From positions 28,681 through 92,680 of the forward strand of contig QVRM01006044.1 of the NCBI GenBank assembly GCA_003439945.1: a stretch of DNA of 64,000 nt, in the 5' to 3' direction. The translations under genes were made by a program, and so were the position numbers. Positions 38,201-46,624 of the stretch are shown one piece after another; position 1 is the stretch's first letter, and each line of letters begins with the position of its first letter. The notes below the pieces were generated by a model that had not been told where the DNA came from, did no database searches, and saw nothing but the letters and a program-made list of their open reading frames with translations. The DNA is from Dermanyssus gallinae (taxonomy: Eukaryota; Arthropoda; Arachnida; Mesostigmata; Dermanyssidae).

Positions 38201-39265
38201 GCGTTCGTTGTAAATGCGTATTTATGTATGTATGCATGCATTGTTATTATTAGTATTGATATTTTTCTTGATGATTGTTATAGTACAGATACGCTATTTC
38301 GAAGCGCCAACTACATCGACAGAATCGCGTCTATTGAATATATATATATACGATGTACATACTAGAATATGATTATTTTCCAGGATTAACGAGGATGGTG
38401 GTCAATGAAATATACAGCTTCATTACTGGCAGTAGGAGGATATCATATTTTCGTATGCGACACTATTTGCAAACGTCCTTTTTTCGGTCACCGGATATAC
38501 CTATCCGTCCCTGTGTACGTCTCATCAGGGGAGTGTGGGGAAAGCGCACAAGAAATACGCTAGCTGGCAGCAGTGTGTCGTTTTCGCGGCTATCTCGGCT
38601 GGCACAGAGCAATATAGCCAATGGTATTTTGAGTAACTTTCACCTCTTTTCGGTGTGGCATTACCATACGTGCGCATTATTATTATTATTATTACGGATC
38701 GTAACTCTCGATCGAATTCCATACATGCATATACACACGCTCACTTTGGCCGAGCGGAGATATGAAGGATATATAAAAAAAAAGAAACATGAAAGCAAAA
38801 AATGCATGCCCTAGTTGACCACAGCCTCCCCGTCCCTCGTGGCATCACCTACCTGGGCGAGTCCGTACGACAGAAGAGCCACAACGCAGAAATTGATCCC
38901 GGCTGCAAAGTCTGTCAGCTTGTCGAACCGAAAAATTGCTACGACGACAAAGAATAGAATCTGCCGAGAAGTAGAATAGCACACAAATGCTCTAATTAGT
39001 GTGCATTATATAGCGCCACGTAAGGTTATTATTACTTGTTGCGGTTCATTCATCGGCAAATGGTTAAGGGATAAATACATTATACAGTTAAGCGATATGC
39101 CGCTGTATCAAGTGAAGTTCGTAAAAAATTATATATATATATAAACGTTTACTTAATAATAGAGACGTGTAATATCTAGGTTTATATATTTAAATTTACC
39201 TGAAGACTAGTTGTGGATATTGCACATATCGCCAAATTGTCTTCATCTAGAGCGATCACAGCCAT
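29101..39265 (-). CDS. DUF1295 / steroid 5-alpha-reductase-like membrane protein, six coding exons
   Basis: Seen: six minus-strand segments (39265-39200, 38960-38853, 37822-37661, 31966-31765, 29796-29589, 29269-29101) are bounded by AG acceptors and GT donors. They join in phase to 915 nt, giving 304 residues plus a TAG stop. The protein is rich in hydrophobic segments. Exon 4 carries LGPLDIAG and DIQKFRYR, exon 5 begins LWRYSRHPNYFGE, and exon 6 has TSPLVPLPPSLYRQLP and ends CEFPFYSS plus a short polar tail. Known: these are the ordered landmarks of DUF1295 proteins, membrane enzymes related to the steroid 5-alpha-reductase C-terminal domain; the RHPNYxGE region is expected to bind NADPH. 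Inference: a full-length endomembrane reductase-like enzyme of unknown substrate. The chosen ATG has a good context (ggaATGG) and precedes the first hydrophobic segment. The largest intron (5.7 kb) is packed with transposons. The reading frame has no defect, and I see no canonical AATAAA just after the stop. Confidence 0.9.
29589..29796 (-). CDS. DUF1295 gene, exon 5 with RHPNYFGE motif
   Basis: The exon is 208 nt. The acceptor is ATATTTTCAG and the donor AGC|GTAAGT. It opens LWRYSRHPNYFGETLLWWG, the most diagnostic stretch of the family, and ends MLEHSADQRFG. It leaves phase 2, restored by exon 6. Confidence 0.93.
31480..31681 (+). mobile_element. tRNA-Ala-derived SINE, family 1, copy B (DUF1295 intron)
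   Basis: This is the cleanest copy. The A box TGGCTTAGTGG is at 31492-31502 and the B box GGTTCAATACC at 31534-31544. The anticodon region CCTTGCATTC and overall head resemble tRNA-Ala(UGC). The body has AAATTGG...CCAATTT, which can form a hairpin, then GACAAGGTAAATGCCGGAGT and ACACGGGCAATTGCCTTAC, and it ends in (A)10. Such heads are RNA polymerase III promoters. Confidence 0.88.
31765..31966 (-). CDS. DUF1295 gene, exon 4
   Basis: The exon is 202 nt. The acceptor is TTCTTCTAG and the donor GCG|GTACGT. It starts ALWVYIVSLPV and contains GPLDIAGVAAFIIGL and ADIQKFRYR. It ends in phase 1 with the G of a glycine codon completed by exon 5. Confidence 0.92.
32205..32255. repeat. (TA)n upstream of the intronic mariner
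   Basis: About 25 units, ending 24 bp before the mariner left end. Confidence 0.92.
32279..33534 (+). mobile_element. mariner transposon in an intron of the DUF1295 gene
   Basis: Imperfect terminal inverted repeats share GTGTTCAA and ATCGCGACTTTT. TA follows the right end; the left end is preceded by CA, so the left TA has mutated. The length is about 1.26 kb, normal for mariner. The transposase is encoded in the direction opposite to the host gene. Confidence 0.88.
32484..33350 (+). pseudogene. mariner transposase, nearly intact but truncated by a frameshift
   Basis: The start at 32484 (MDQRTCIKF) matches usual mariner N-termini; the in-frame ATG 15 codons earlier is probably not used. An N-terminal helix-turn-helix region (residues about 1-115, including RRITVREVAEDLNIS) is followed by the catalytic core: GDESW with D154, HHDNAPAH with D249, and SPDLAPCDFF with D284. 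D249 and D284 are separated by exactly 34 residues, the D,D34D spacing of mariner. Two residues after that motif the frame shifts and ends at a stop; homologous residues continue in another frame to about 33440. The DNA-binding half and all three catalytic aspartates are intact, so this is a young copy. Activity is unlikely because about 50 C-terminal residues are lost. It lies antisense inside the largest DUF1295 intron. Confidence 0.9.
34279..34620 (-). pseudogene. LINE ORF2 C-terminal fragment in a DUF1295 intron
   Basis: The terminal frame reads WCRACNIEDESMEYIVLKC and DELEGVRTVSLAEELGF. This is the 'CxxC...E(D/E)ExxEHxxxxC' zinc-knuckle-like end common to many arthropod LINEs. KQIAMYVKKEVEEIRPEI lies upstream. 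A stop and a frame change between them show decay. Confidence 0.7.
35087..35173. repeat. Imperfect inverted repeat
   Basis: CATGTGGACAAGTATTACAT (from 35088) pairs with the inverse of ATGTAATACCCACTATTCCACATG with small bulges. The spacer is ATAC-rich. Confidence 0.7.
35790..37400 (+). pseudogene. LINE with CCHC and PD-D endonuclease-like C-terminus, inside a DUF1295 intron
   Basis: Seen in successive frames: DCQQAEVAAPLAFSL and FDLDD (RT motifs B and C, a YLDD-type active site), LHLNPANCELF, LHQRLGHLGKHQAYFLLWYA, then CPCGGTVDEHDLHRLSC, RRPDGLTSTVWDHNRPLAWD and WDVTVSDTYALGY. The tail is LRQRMSLELQRGN, followed by a short ATA/ATAAT repeat. Known: LINEs with restriction-enzyme-like endonucleases place a Cys/His cluster followed by PD...D at the C-terminus. 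Inference: this copy belongs to, or derives from, such a lineage. It has multiple frameshifts and stops. It sits antisense in the 5.7-kb DUF1295 intron. Confidence 0.8.
37661..37822 (-). CDS. DUF1295 gene, exon 3
   Basis: The exon is 162 nt and encodes 54 residues in phase 0. The acceptor is CGACTACAG and the donor CAA|GTAAGC. It encodes a hydrophobic helix ending VCVWGVRLSSFLVFR and then the charged RFQDTRRN, which corresponds to the family's 'WGxRLxxFLxxRI...DxRFDxxR' block. It ends in FWTFQ, which splices directly to ALWVY. Confidence 0.9.
37946..37976. repeat. CAA tract in a DUF1295 intron
   Basis: A short (CAA)n run within the intron between exons 2 and 3. Confidence 0.8.
38853..38960 (-). 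CDS. DUF1295 gene, exon 2
   Basis: The exon is 108 nt and encodes 36 residues in phase 0. The acceptor is CTCGGCAG and the donor CAG|GTAGGT. It encodes a hydrophobic segment, then FDKLTDFAAGINF, then a second hydrophobic segment. This matches the family's N-terminal 'DKxTDxxxGxNF' landmark. Confidence 0.88.
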
Positions 39266-39281
39266 TCCTGCTTATCCGAAG
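39200..39281 (-). CDS. DUF1295 gene, exon with start codon
   Basis: The ATG is at 39265 and 22 codons follow (MAVIALDEDN at the N-terminus), ending CTTCAG before the donor GTAAAT. A good acceptor (TTTTTATTGCAG) ends just before 39281, so this exon carries about 16 nt of 5' UTR. At least one noncoding exon must lie further upstream. Confidence 0.82.
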
Positions 39282-39487
39282 CTGCAATAAAAATATTCTT
39301 AAAATTACTATTATTGTACTGTTTATCGTTTGGTGGGAATATTTGCTTGAATATTGAGTTATATCAATTTTAACAGCATAGAAATCTGCATTATATACGA
39401 CATTAATCTTAACAGCACATCTCAGCCAATACTTTGCAGATATAATTAACGAAAAGTCCGGAAATATATTGTGCCCCTCTACTGAAC

Positions 39488-39491
<4 letters not shown>

Positions 39492-39523
<32 letters not shown>
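39492..39523. repeat. (TA)n at the left end of the foldback element
   Basis: About 16 units running up to ACAGGGTGT. Confidence 0.9.
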
Positions 39524-39527
<4 letters not shown>

Positions 39528-40648
39528 GGTGTATCATAACAATATGCACGTATTTTAAGGTTTGGTAGAGCTCGGCAAGAAGATAATTTTCTCAATGGAA
39601 GTAGATGGTGAAAACGTCTTGTTTAGGAGTGAGGATGAAAGTTATAAAAGTAGTTATGCTGCCTCTTTTCTTCTCCTACATAGCTGTGCAAACTCTACGT
39701 TTGCGAGAGAACCAGTCAACACATGAAGAAACCGGTCATACCGGCGTGTCCGGCGAAACGTTCTGCATAGTGAGCGACGCTTCGCTAGCTTGCGTACCAA
39801 AAGGCGAATAGCCAGATTAAGGAAAGTCATAAAAATCGATATGTTGTCTAATGTTAACGCTTTCACGCAGAGAACCGTGAACTTTTGCCATTACGACCAA
39901 AAATGTTTACTCAAAAGACTATTCTCAGACAATAGCAAATTTAATGCCCATGATTTTCATATCAAAGTGATGGCGCTACGTGACTACGTAGTTGCCGAGT
40001 AACTAAGCTTTTTCGACAACCATATTGAAAGCGAAAGCATACATACTTGTATAGGGTGTATGAGAAACTTACGTACATAATTGGAGGTTTAGTAGAACTT
40101 GAGACGAATATAGTTTTTCCTAAAGGAAGAAGGAGGCGAAAACGTCATGGCAAAATTTTACGGTTCTGAACGTGATGTCAAAAAAGCCTAGTTACTCGGC
40201 AACTACGTCACGCAGCACCATCACTTTGGTACGACAATGATGGGCATTGAATTTGCGATTGCCTGAGGATAGTTTTTTGGACGGACATTTTTGGTCGTAA
40301 TGGCAAAATGTTACGTTTCTGTACGTGAAGGCGTTAACCTTAGACACCATATCGACTTTGTATGACTTTCCTTAACCTGGCTATTCGCCTTTTGCTACGC
40401 AAGCTACTAGGTGCCCACGCCAATTTTTCGCCGAATACACCGGTATGATGGGTTTCTTCATGCGTTGACTGGTTCTCCCGCAAACGTAGATTTTGCACAA
40501 CTACGTAGGAGAAAAAAGGCAGAAAAACTATTTTAATCAATTTCATCCTCACTCCCAAACAAGACTTTTTCGCCTTTTCCTCCCACTGAGAAAAATAATT
40601 TTCTTGCCAAATCTTAAAATACGTACATATTGTTATGATACACCCTGC
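39524..40648. mobile_element. foldback (long inverted repeat) element, nonautonomous
   Basis: The left arm (39524-40015) and right arm (40178-40648) are inverted copies of about 480 bp. The outermost bases read ACAGGGTGTATCATAACAAT inward from each end. The arms diverge by scattered substitutions and small indels. The 160-bp centre contains a third, degenerate copy of the terminal sequence (TATAGGGTGTATGAGAAAC at about 40057) in left-arm orientation. No transposase frame is present. Both ends abut A-rich or (TA)n DNA, consistent with TA insertion. It lies about 240 bp upstream of the first visible DUF1295 exon. Confidence 0.85.
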
Positions 40649-40649
40649 A

Positions 40650-40674
40650 TAAAAAAAAATATATATATATACTC

Positions 40675-40708
<34 letters not shown>
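40650..40708. repeat. (A)n(TA)n at the right end of the foldback element
   Basis: (A)9 runs into (TA)n with one ACTCG interruption. Confidence 0.9.
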
Positions 40709-40711
<3 letters not shown>

Positions 40712-40934
40712 GTGATTTCGAAATACCCACCACGCCTTGGAAATGTCTGCTTTGTTTACAAAACAGACCTTTATGTGAGAGCAAAATGTAGAATCTTGAG
40801 TTCACAAGGACCAGTGTGCCAAGTCGCCCTGCAGTTGCGCTGCGTCGACACGTTAGGTAGTAACAAGAGAGTATCGACTATCTTTTTGCAGATCATTTTA
40901 AGGTCAGAAGTAGTAAGTACTTCTACAGCACGGT

Positions 40935-40974
40935 AGTCGCAGCTCTTCTCGTTTCAACAAGAAGAGCTGCGACT
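40935..40974. repeat. Perfect 15-bp hairpin
   Basis: AGTCGCAGCTCTTCT and AGAAGAGCTGCGACT flank the 10-nt loop CGTTTCAACA. The stem is GC-richer than the surroundings. Function unknown. Confidence 0.9.
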
Positions 40975-42059
40975 CTTGACTCCATGAGCCAATCTGTCGC
41001 TCGAATGATGCAATGCCTCCATCTTTGATATTCTCTACTTGTGCTGGTCTGACTCGTTCATTGCTCCTGAGCAGAAGCAGAAGCGTCGGCCCGCTTTTTA
41101 TTGGGCCAGCCACGCTACCAATGGTTCAAATTGAGTCAATTAACTTAGCACAACTGTAGTCACATGAAACCAGACCTCCCGGCGAGAGGACCATCTGGAT
41201 CCGCTGCTACCCTTCTCAGCGGTGGGTCGTCCCCCTGCTCTGGAGTGGTCGATCCTCCTTTCGGGGTGGGCGGGGGGGAGGGGCAGGGCTGTGTATATTC
41301 CGGGGTGTAACGCGAAGTCGCGAGGTGATTGCGTCTAATTGTCGGGTAGGAATAGTGTGGTACCCCCTTGCCAAACCTCGATAGGGGGGAGCTGCTGTCC
41401 TGTCTATTCGGGCCGGCGGACGCTCCTGCCATAGGCCAACGCGTAATCTACGTTGGCGGCGGGAGTGTAAGTAACTCTCACTTTTGCTACTACTACTACT
41501 ACTACTACTAATACTGCGCCGACGACTACCTGCATTTGTTATCTGTATCAACGCATTTTCGTACGTATATATCGGCAAGGGAAATGGCACAGATTGTAAG
41601 GAACTATGGGAAGACGCACCGCTAAAACAAACTATTGTGTAATTAGAAAGTAATATAACCATCGTAATAATCCAATTCATATTATGAATGCCCGACAGAC
41701 GAGGATATTTGTTAAAATACATATAATGATACCATAGCAATCATATACAACTCTGAACGAAGCCAGCAGCATGCTGTATGACATACTATACAGCAAGCGC
41801 ATTCTCTGAGATTCAAAAGATATTCCACAAGGAATGGTAAATAAAACTCATATATATGTTTGTGGATCTACTTTGACGTCAATAGCCCTCATCTGGAACT
41901 GTACCCGGTTGTCTATGAGTCCTTACTTACTTTTGTCGCTCGCCGAAACCGACAGCTACATTTCATCTCTGGACTGACGGGATGCTGCTGCTGCTGCAGC
42001 TGCCGCTGCTTGTACAGCCTCGTCCGTTTGTTGGAACTGTGCCGAACAACCTATTGCGA

Positions 42060-42095
42060 TGTAGGCCATTTTTGTTGTTGTTGTTGTTGCTGCTG
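42060..42095. repeat. TTG tract
   Basis: Short (TTG)n with CTG. A CTG/CAG cluster lies just upstream at 41982-42010. Confidence 0.75.
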
Positions 42096-42315
42096 CGGGA
42101 AAAACTATTTTACCATCGCTTCCATCGCGAGGGCGTCTCCCGGGCGAGCAAACTCCACCATACAGAATCTCACCCGGCCGAGGGCAACGGCAAAAAAACG
42201 GGCTCCAGCAACTGCAACAGTAAACAACAACAGAGAGCGAACGCTGCGAAATCTATCCGCTTGATTTATCTGAATTGTATGATTTTCCCAACTAACTGTG
42301 TCGTTCTGTGTGCGT

Positions 42316-42416
42316 TACTGTTATGTTGTTCTGTTCTGTTATGTTGTTCTGTTCTGTTCTGTTATGTTGATCTGTTCTGTTATGTTGTTCTGTTCTGTTC
42401 TGTTGTTCTGTTTGCG
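42316..42416. repeat. Pentanucleotide repeat (TTCTG/TTATG)n
   Basis: About 100 bp is built of GTTCT and GTTAT units such as TGTTATGTTGTTCTGTTCTG. It creates a Cys/Val/Leu-rich spurious reading frame. Confidence 0.9.
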
Positions 42417-42894
42417 TTTCTGTGCACTAAATGAACTATTCCGAAAACTCTGCCGGTGTCTCGGCGGGTGGGACTGAGTGTGTGGCGGAATCGGCTCGAC
42501 GCAACACCGAATACCACGAGCAGTCGCGGGTTGTTCGGTCCGATCGATTCGATGTCGAATTCCGATTTGAATTATTTTCGCGTAGCACGCCGAGTTCCGT
42601 GCGGCAGTCGGGCCCAAGATATGTTGCATACTCGGAAATTGCGATGATCGAATCAGAAGAAGAAGAAGAAGAAGAAGATGAGATGAGACAACATGAAAAT
42701 GTGCGCACTCTTTCGCGGCACTAGGTTTGTCGCCAGATTCTGCGTGTCTTGGCTGTGCGATGTGGCTAAAATGTGTTTTAAGGCCATCGAAAGCCTAGCG
42801 CCTTCGGCGGAGAATTCGACACGATATTTGGCGTGATACGCGAAGACTGTTTAGTTCGCGCCAGTTCATGTTGCGGCCCGTTTATCCTGGCCAG

Positions 42895-42896
<2 letters not shown>

Positions 42897-42961
<65 letters not shown>
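42897..42961. repeat. (TA)n microsatellite
   Basis: About 32 units. A shorter tract lies at 43019-43034. Confidence 0.93.
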
Positions 42962-42965
<4 letters not shown>

Positions 42966-43431
42966 GTCGGAAACTAATATATATATTCTATATACTTTGA
43001 CTGGTCAGCCAGACAGCTTATATATATATATATAATGGTTTGCTTTTGCAATAGATCTAAAATTTGTTCCAGCGGCCATAGTGCGGTGCCAACCCGCTGC
43101 TATGCGTGGTACTACAGTACTGTAAGTAGCACATGAGCAGTACAAGAACGCTGTCCAGAACGCGACGAGAACAGAAGCATATATAATATATCATTACATA
43201 CCGGTGGCAACAACAAAACGACAACAATAGGCTCAAAAGGTCTGTACATCGGCGCGGCGACGACGATAATCGTTGTAGCTGGTAATAATGTTTTGTCCAA
43301 CTGAGTGGAGTTAATGAAGTTGGTGGACCGAGGCTAAGCAGATGAGTCTCTGGTGTAGAAAGGGGAGTGGCTCATCATCATTGAGCCCCCTGCATTAGCA
43401 ATTAGCACAGCCCTGCGAGCGGGCGGTGCGA

Positions 43432-43444
43432 CAACAACAACAGC

Positions 43445-43488
<44 letters not shown>
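43432..43488. repeat. CAA trinucleotide tract
   Basis: About 18 units of (CAA)n with one CAG. Confidence 0.92.
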
Positions 43489-43720
43489 AGACGTGTGCGC
43501 AGATTTGCAAAATTGTTCGAACATCACACACATTCACGCAACGATTAAACCACGTCGAGTAGTGGCAACGTGGACGCGCCGAAGAAGGTGACCATGCTGA
43601 GTAGCACAGCTGCTGAAGTTAATCTCTTTCTAAGGTCCGGCAATCAACAGCCTCGCGTGCTAACGAACTCGAACCAGGCCCATCAGACAATGCTTCACGA
43701 CGACCTAGACTATCTTACGT

Positions 43721-44010
43721 ACACTGTGATATCAGCTGTATAAAACTGTATAAATCAGTTATGTTTGTACTTATATTTTGTTCAGCCATCTGGGGATCGT
43801 GTCTGTTATCCTACATACATTGTGATCAGCTGTATAAACATTACTGTATAAATCAGTTAAGTTTGGACTTTAAGATATTGCTCACCCATCTGGGGATCAT
43901 GTTTGCGATCCTAAATACATTGTGATCTGCAGTACACTCGTCTGTATAAATCAGTTGTGTTATTTGCACTCTTATTACACGCTCACCCATCTGGGGACCA
44001 TGTCTGTGTA
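43721..44010. repeat. Minisatellite, three units of about 96-100 bp
   Basis: Units start at 43721, 43817 and 43917. Each contains ACAyTGTGAT, CTGTATAAATCAGTT and CAyCCATCTGGGGA. The units differ by substitutions and small indels, so this is an old tandem array. Confidence 0.88.
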
Positions 44011-44446
44011 AGTGTATAAGTTTGATTGAGAATGTTCAGAAAATATTTCTAAAAAGCCTCCGCTGTACGCGATGTGAAATCGAGCCGAACGCTATTCATT
44101 TTCTGTTGCTGTCAACGTTGTTTAGGAACGACGACACACCGGCGCTTGTGCAGTCACATTTTATTGCCAACCTATTTGAATGTGTGTAAATAAACAGTCG
44201 TAGACGCCAAGTAATGCGTATGTCGTAATGGCATCGCAAGACTATCAATAATATGTTTGACCGGCGTGCAGCTAGGGAATTGCAACACAAGGTGACTCGC
44301 AGACTTCACTGCATCCCAGCCTCCTCCCACACCTTATACGGTAAATATCGGCGTTTTCTACTCTATTCATCATCATTGTGCTGACGTTAAGTAAATACTA
44401 AAAGAACATAATCCGTACCCAATCTTGCTTTAATTATTTATATATA

Positions 44447-45733
44447 CAGGTAGTTCAATAAGTTATTAGAATGAAAACCGAGAATTTTCCAAATCATGTT
44501 TTTAAATTTTTCTTATTCGATATACTCCCCGAGAAGCTCAATACACTTTTCCCACCGAGATTTCAGAGCTTTCATACCTCTTGAGTAGAATTCCGCGTCG
44601 TTAGACTGAAAATAGGCATTGACAGCAGCCTTAACCTCTTCATTGCTGGAAAAACGCTTTCCACCGAGACTATTCTTCAAATGTCCGAAGAGGAAATAAT
44701 CAGAGGGGGCCAGGTCTGGAGAATAGGAGGGTTGTTCAATAAGTTCGAACCTCAGTTGGGCCAGTTTTGCCGATGCTTGCCGGGACTTGTGTGCAGGAGC
44801 ATTGCCCTGGTGACACGGGACAACCTTCTTCTGCAAAGCGGGCCGTTTCACGATGAGTTCTTGCTAACGGCAGTCCAACAGTCTTGCACAATATTCTCCT
44901 GTGATCGTTTTACAGCTCTCAAGGTAGTCGACCAGCATTATTCTACGTTGGTCTTAAAAAACTGTAGCCATCACCTTTCCGGTCAATGCCGTTGTCCGCA
45001 CCCTCTTCGGAGGTCCTTCATCAGGTGCACACCATTGGCAATATGCTTCCTGGCTCTCGGGAGTGTAGTGATGAACCCGGCTTTCATCGACGGTCATGAA
45101 TCTGCACCAAAAATCCGACAGATTGTTTGACATCTTGGCCAAATTTCGCTGTAAAGCCAAAACAGGCGCGTCTTTTTGGCCTTGGTTGAGCAAATGCGGC
45201 AGCCATTTTGCTCTAAGCTCTTTCATCTTCAAGTTTTCGTGTAGGATAAAATGCACACTGCCTAAACTAATCCCTAATGCCTCCGCTATTTCCTTAATGT
45301 TCATTTGCTTATCTGTGCCAAGAATTTTTCGCACTTTCTCTACGGTTTCCTCATCAGTTGCCGTTTTTTGGCCTCCTGGACGTAGTTCATCCTCAGTGCT
45401 CCTGCGACCTCTTTTTAACACATGAATCCAGTTGGAAACAGTGGCAAAACATGGCACAGAGTCACTGTACGTCTCGTCTAACTCAATTTTTACTTGGGTC
45501 GCATTCCAACCTTTGAAATAAAAATGCTTGATAACCACTCAAAACTCTTTTTTCTCCATTTTTAAAAATCACGCCGATACGTTGCACGGGAAAAGCTATC
45601 AAACGAAATCGCAACGGCCAATCACCATAATATATTGAGTGCTAGCAGTCGAAAAGTTGCAGTTCCTATTAGCGGTGGAAGCGTGCCAAAATTCAAATTC
45701 TAAAAAGCTCATTCTAAGAACTTATTGAACTAC

Positions 45734-45736
<3 letters not shown>
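44447..45736 (-). mobile_element. mariner transposon, complete ends, inserted beside a TA tract
   Basis: The element is 1,290 bp. Its 28-bp terminal inverted repeats begin CAGGTAGTTCAATAAGTT at the left, and the reverse complement at the right differs at one visible base. It is flanked by TA on both sides (44445-44446 and 45737-45738). The right flank continues directly into a (TA)n tract of about 50 bp. Confidence 0.95.
44513..45559 (-). pseudogene. mariner transposase, full-length frame with three nonsense codons
   Basis: The frame from ATG at 45559 to TAA at 44513 is exactly 349 codons, the normal size for mariner, with no net frameshift. It has three in-frame stops: TGA at codon 7, TAA at codon 202 and TAG at codon 232. 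Recognisable landmarks are the helix-turn-helix region (MNIKEIAEALGISLGSV), VDESR with D158, HQGNAPAHK, and SPDLAPSDYFLFGHL with D287. The second catalytic residue, expected as HQDNAP, is Gly at codon 252, so even read-through would give a dead enzyme. D,D34D spacing is preserved (252 to 287). The usual tryptophan after DES is Arg. The sequence differs clearly from the 32.5 kb copy, so two mariner lineages invaded this genome. Confidence 0.93.

Positions 45737-45787
<51 letters not shown>
45737..45787. repeat. (TA)n at the right end of the 44.4 kb mariner
   Basis: About 25 units. The first TA is also the mariner target duplication. Confidence 0.93.
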
Positions 45788-45789
<2 letters not shown>

Positions 45790-46184
45790 TTTACAATGGA
45801 GCGCTTTTTGAATCGAACCCTCTTCTTATTAGGAATGTGCCCATCCAGTTGATAAGTAGCATGAGAGCGTGAATTTAGGGTGGCCATAACGACCATGCGC
45901 AAGTTTGTCCACGAGGACCTCAAGCAAAATTCCTTTGTTATACAGGCCAGACAAATACGATTTGAGGCCGCAAACACCGACAGACTTGCTTGATGCCATT
46001 TGCTTGGCTCGTCTCCCAAGCACGAAGCAGTAAGCCATCTTCATTTCTTCTTGTCAAATTGCCGCGATTTGAATTCGTTGAACCACTATGCGTTGGACTT
46101 GACTGAGACTCAAAAACTGGCAACGCGCCAATTAAGCCAGTTGGCTCTGGATATGTATCTACGTTCCTCTGTCTCCCCCCCCCC

Positions 46185-46203
<19 letters not shown>

Positions 46204-46255
<52 letters not shown>

Positions 46256-46285
46256 TATGTGTGTATATATATATATATATATGTA
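46204..46285. repeat. (CT)n(TA)n at the 3' side of SINE copy C
   Basis: (CT)n at 46186-46203 passes into TA units with GT interruptions. Confidence 0.9.
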
Positions 46286-46480
46286 TTTTTTTAGATTTCC
46301 CGTAAGGCAATTGCCCGTGTACGGATTTTTCATGTCATGGCTAAGTTAACTCCACTCCGGCATTTACCTTGTTTAAATTGGAAACCATGCAAACCAATTT
46401 AAGAGTGGCCGGTCTGGGGTTCGAACCCAGTCCTCCCGAATGCAAGGCAAAGGCTTTGCCACTAAGCCACCTTGCTCGGT
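46286..46480 (-). mobile_element. tRNA-Ala-derived SINE, family 1, copy C
   Basis: It carries the same head and body as copies A and B in reverse orientation, with B box GGGTTCGAACCCC. Both ends lie directly against (TA)n tracts (46204-46285 and 46481-46531), so it inserted inside a TA microsatellite. Confidence 0.87.
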
Positions 46481-46481
46481 A

Positions 46482-46531
<50 letters not shown>
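46481..46531. repeat. (TA)n at the 5' side of SINE copy C
   Basis: About 24 units starting immediately after the SINE head. Confidence 0.9.
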
Positions 46532-46532
<1 letters not shown>

Positions 46533-46624
46533 CAGTATAAGTATCTTGATTGTTGGGACACGTTTTGGAGCTTTGGGGCGATGTCATGAATAGAAGAGTG
46601 GTGACTAGAGCCCATCGCGGCGGC

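Larger units (their letters stand above)
40975..43431. other. No recognisable gene, GC-rich and low-complexity DNA
   Basis: It contains a GC-rich stretch at 41160-41460, a TAC triplet run at about 41490-41512, CTG and TTG clusters, the pentanucleotide tract, and a 97-codon frame at 42431 with a poly-Glu run. None is a convincing gene. Confidence 0.45.

Noticed and set aside
42431..42724. 97-codon ORF with poly-Glu
   Set aside because: The Glu run comes from a GAA repeat. No homology is visible and start and stop context are uninformative.
44447..45736. A CRISPR array or phage region
   Set aside because: No regularly spaced short repeats exist anywhere in the window; direct repeats here are microsatellites, a minisatellite and transposon parts.
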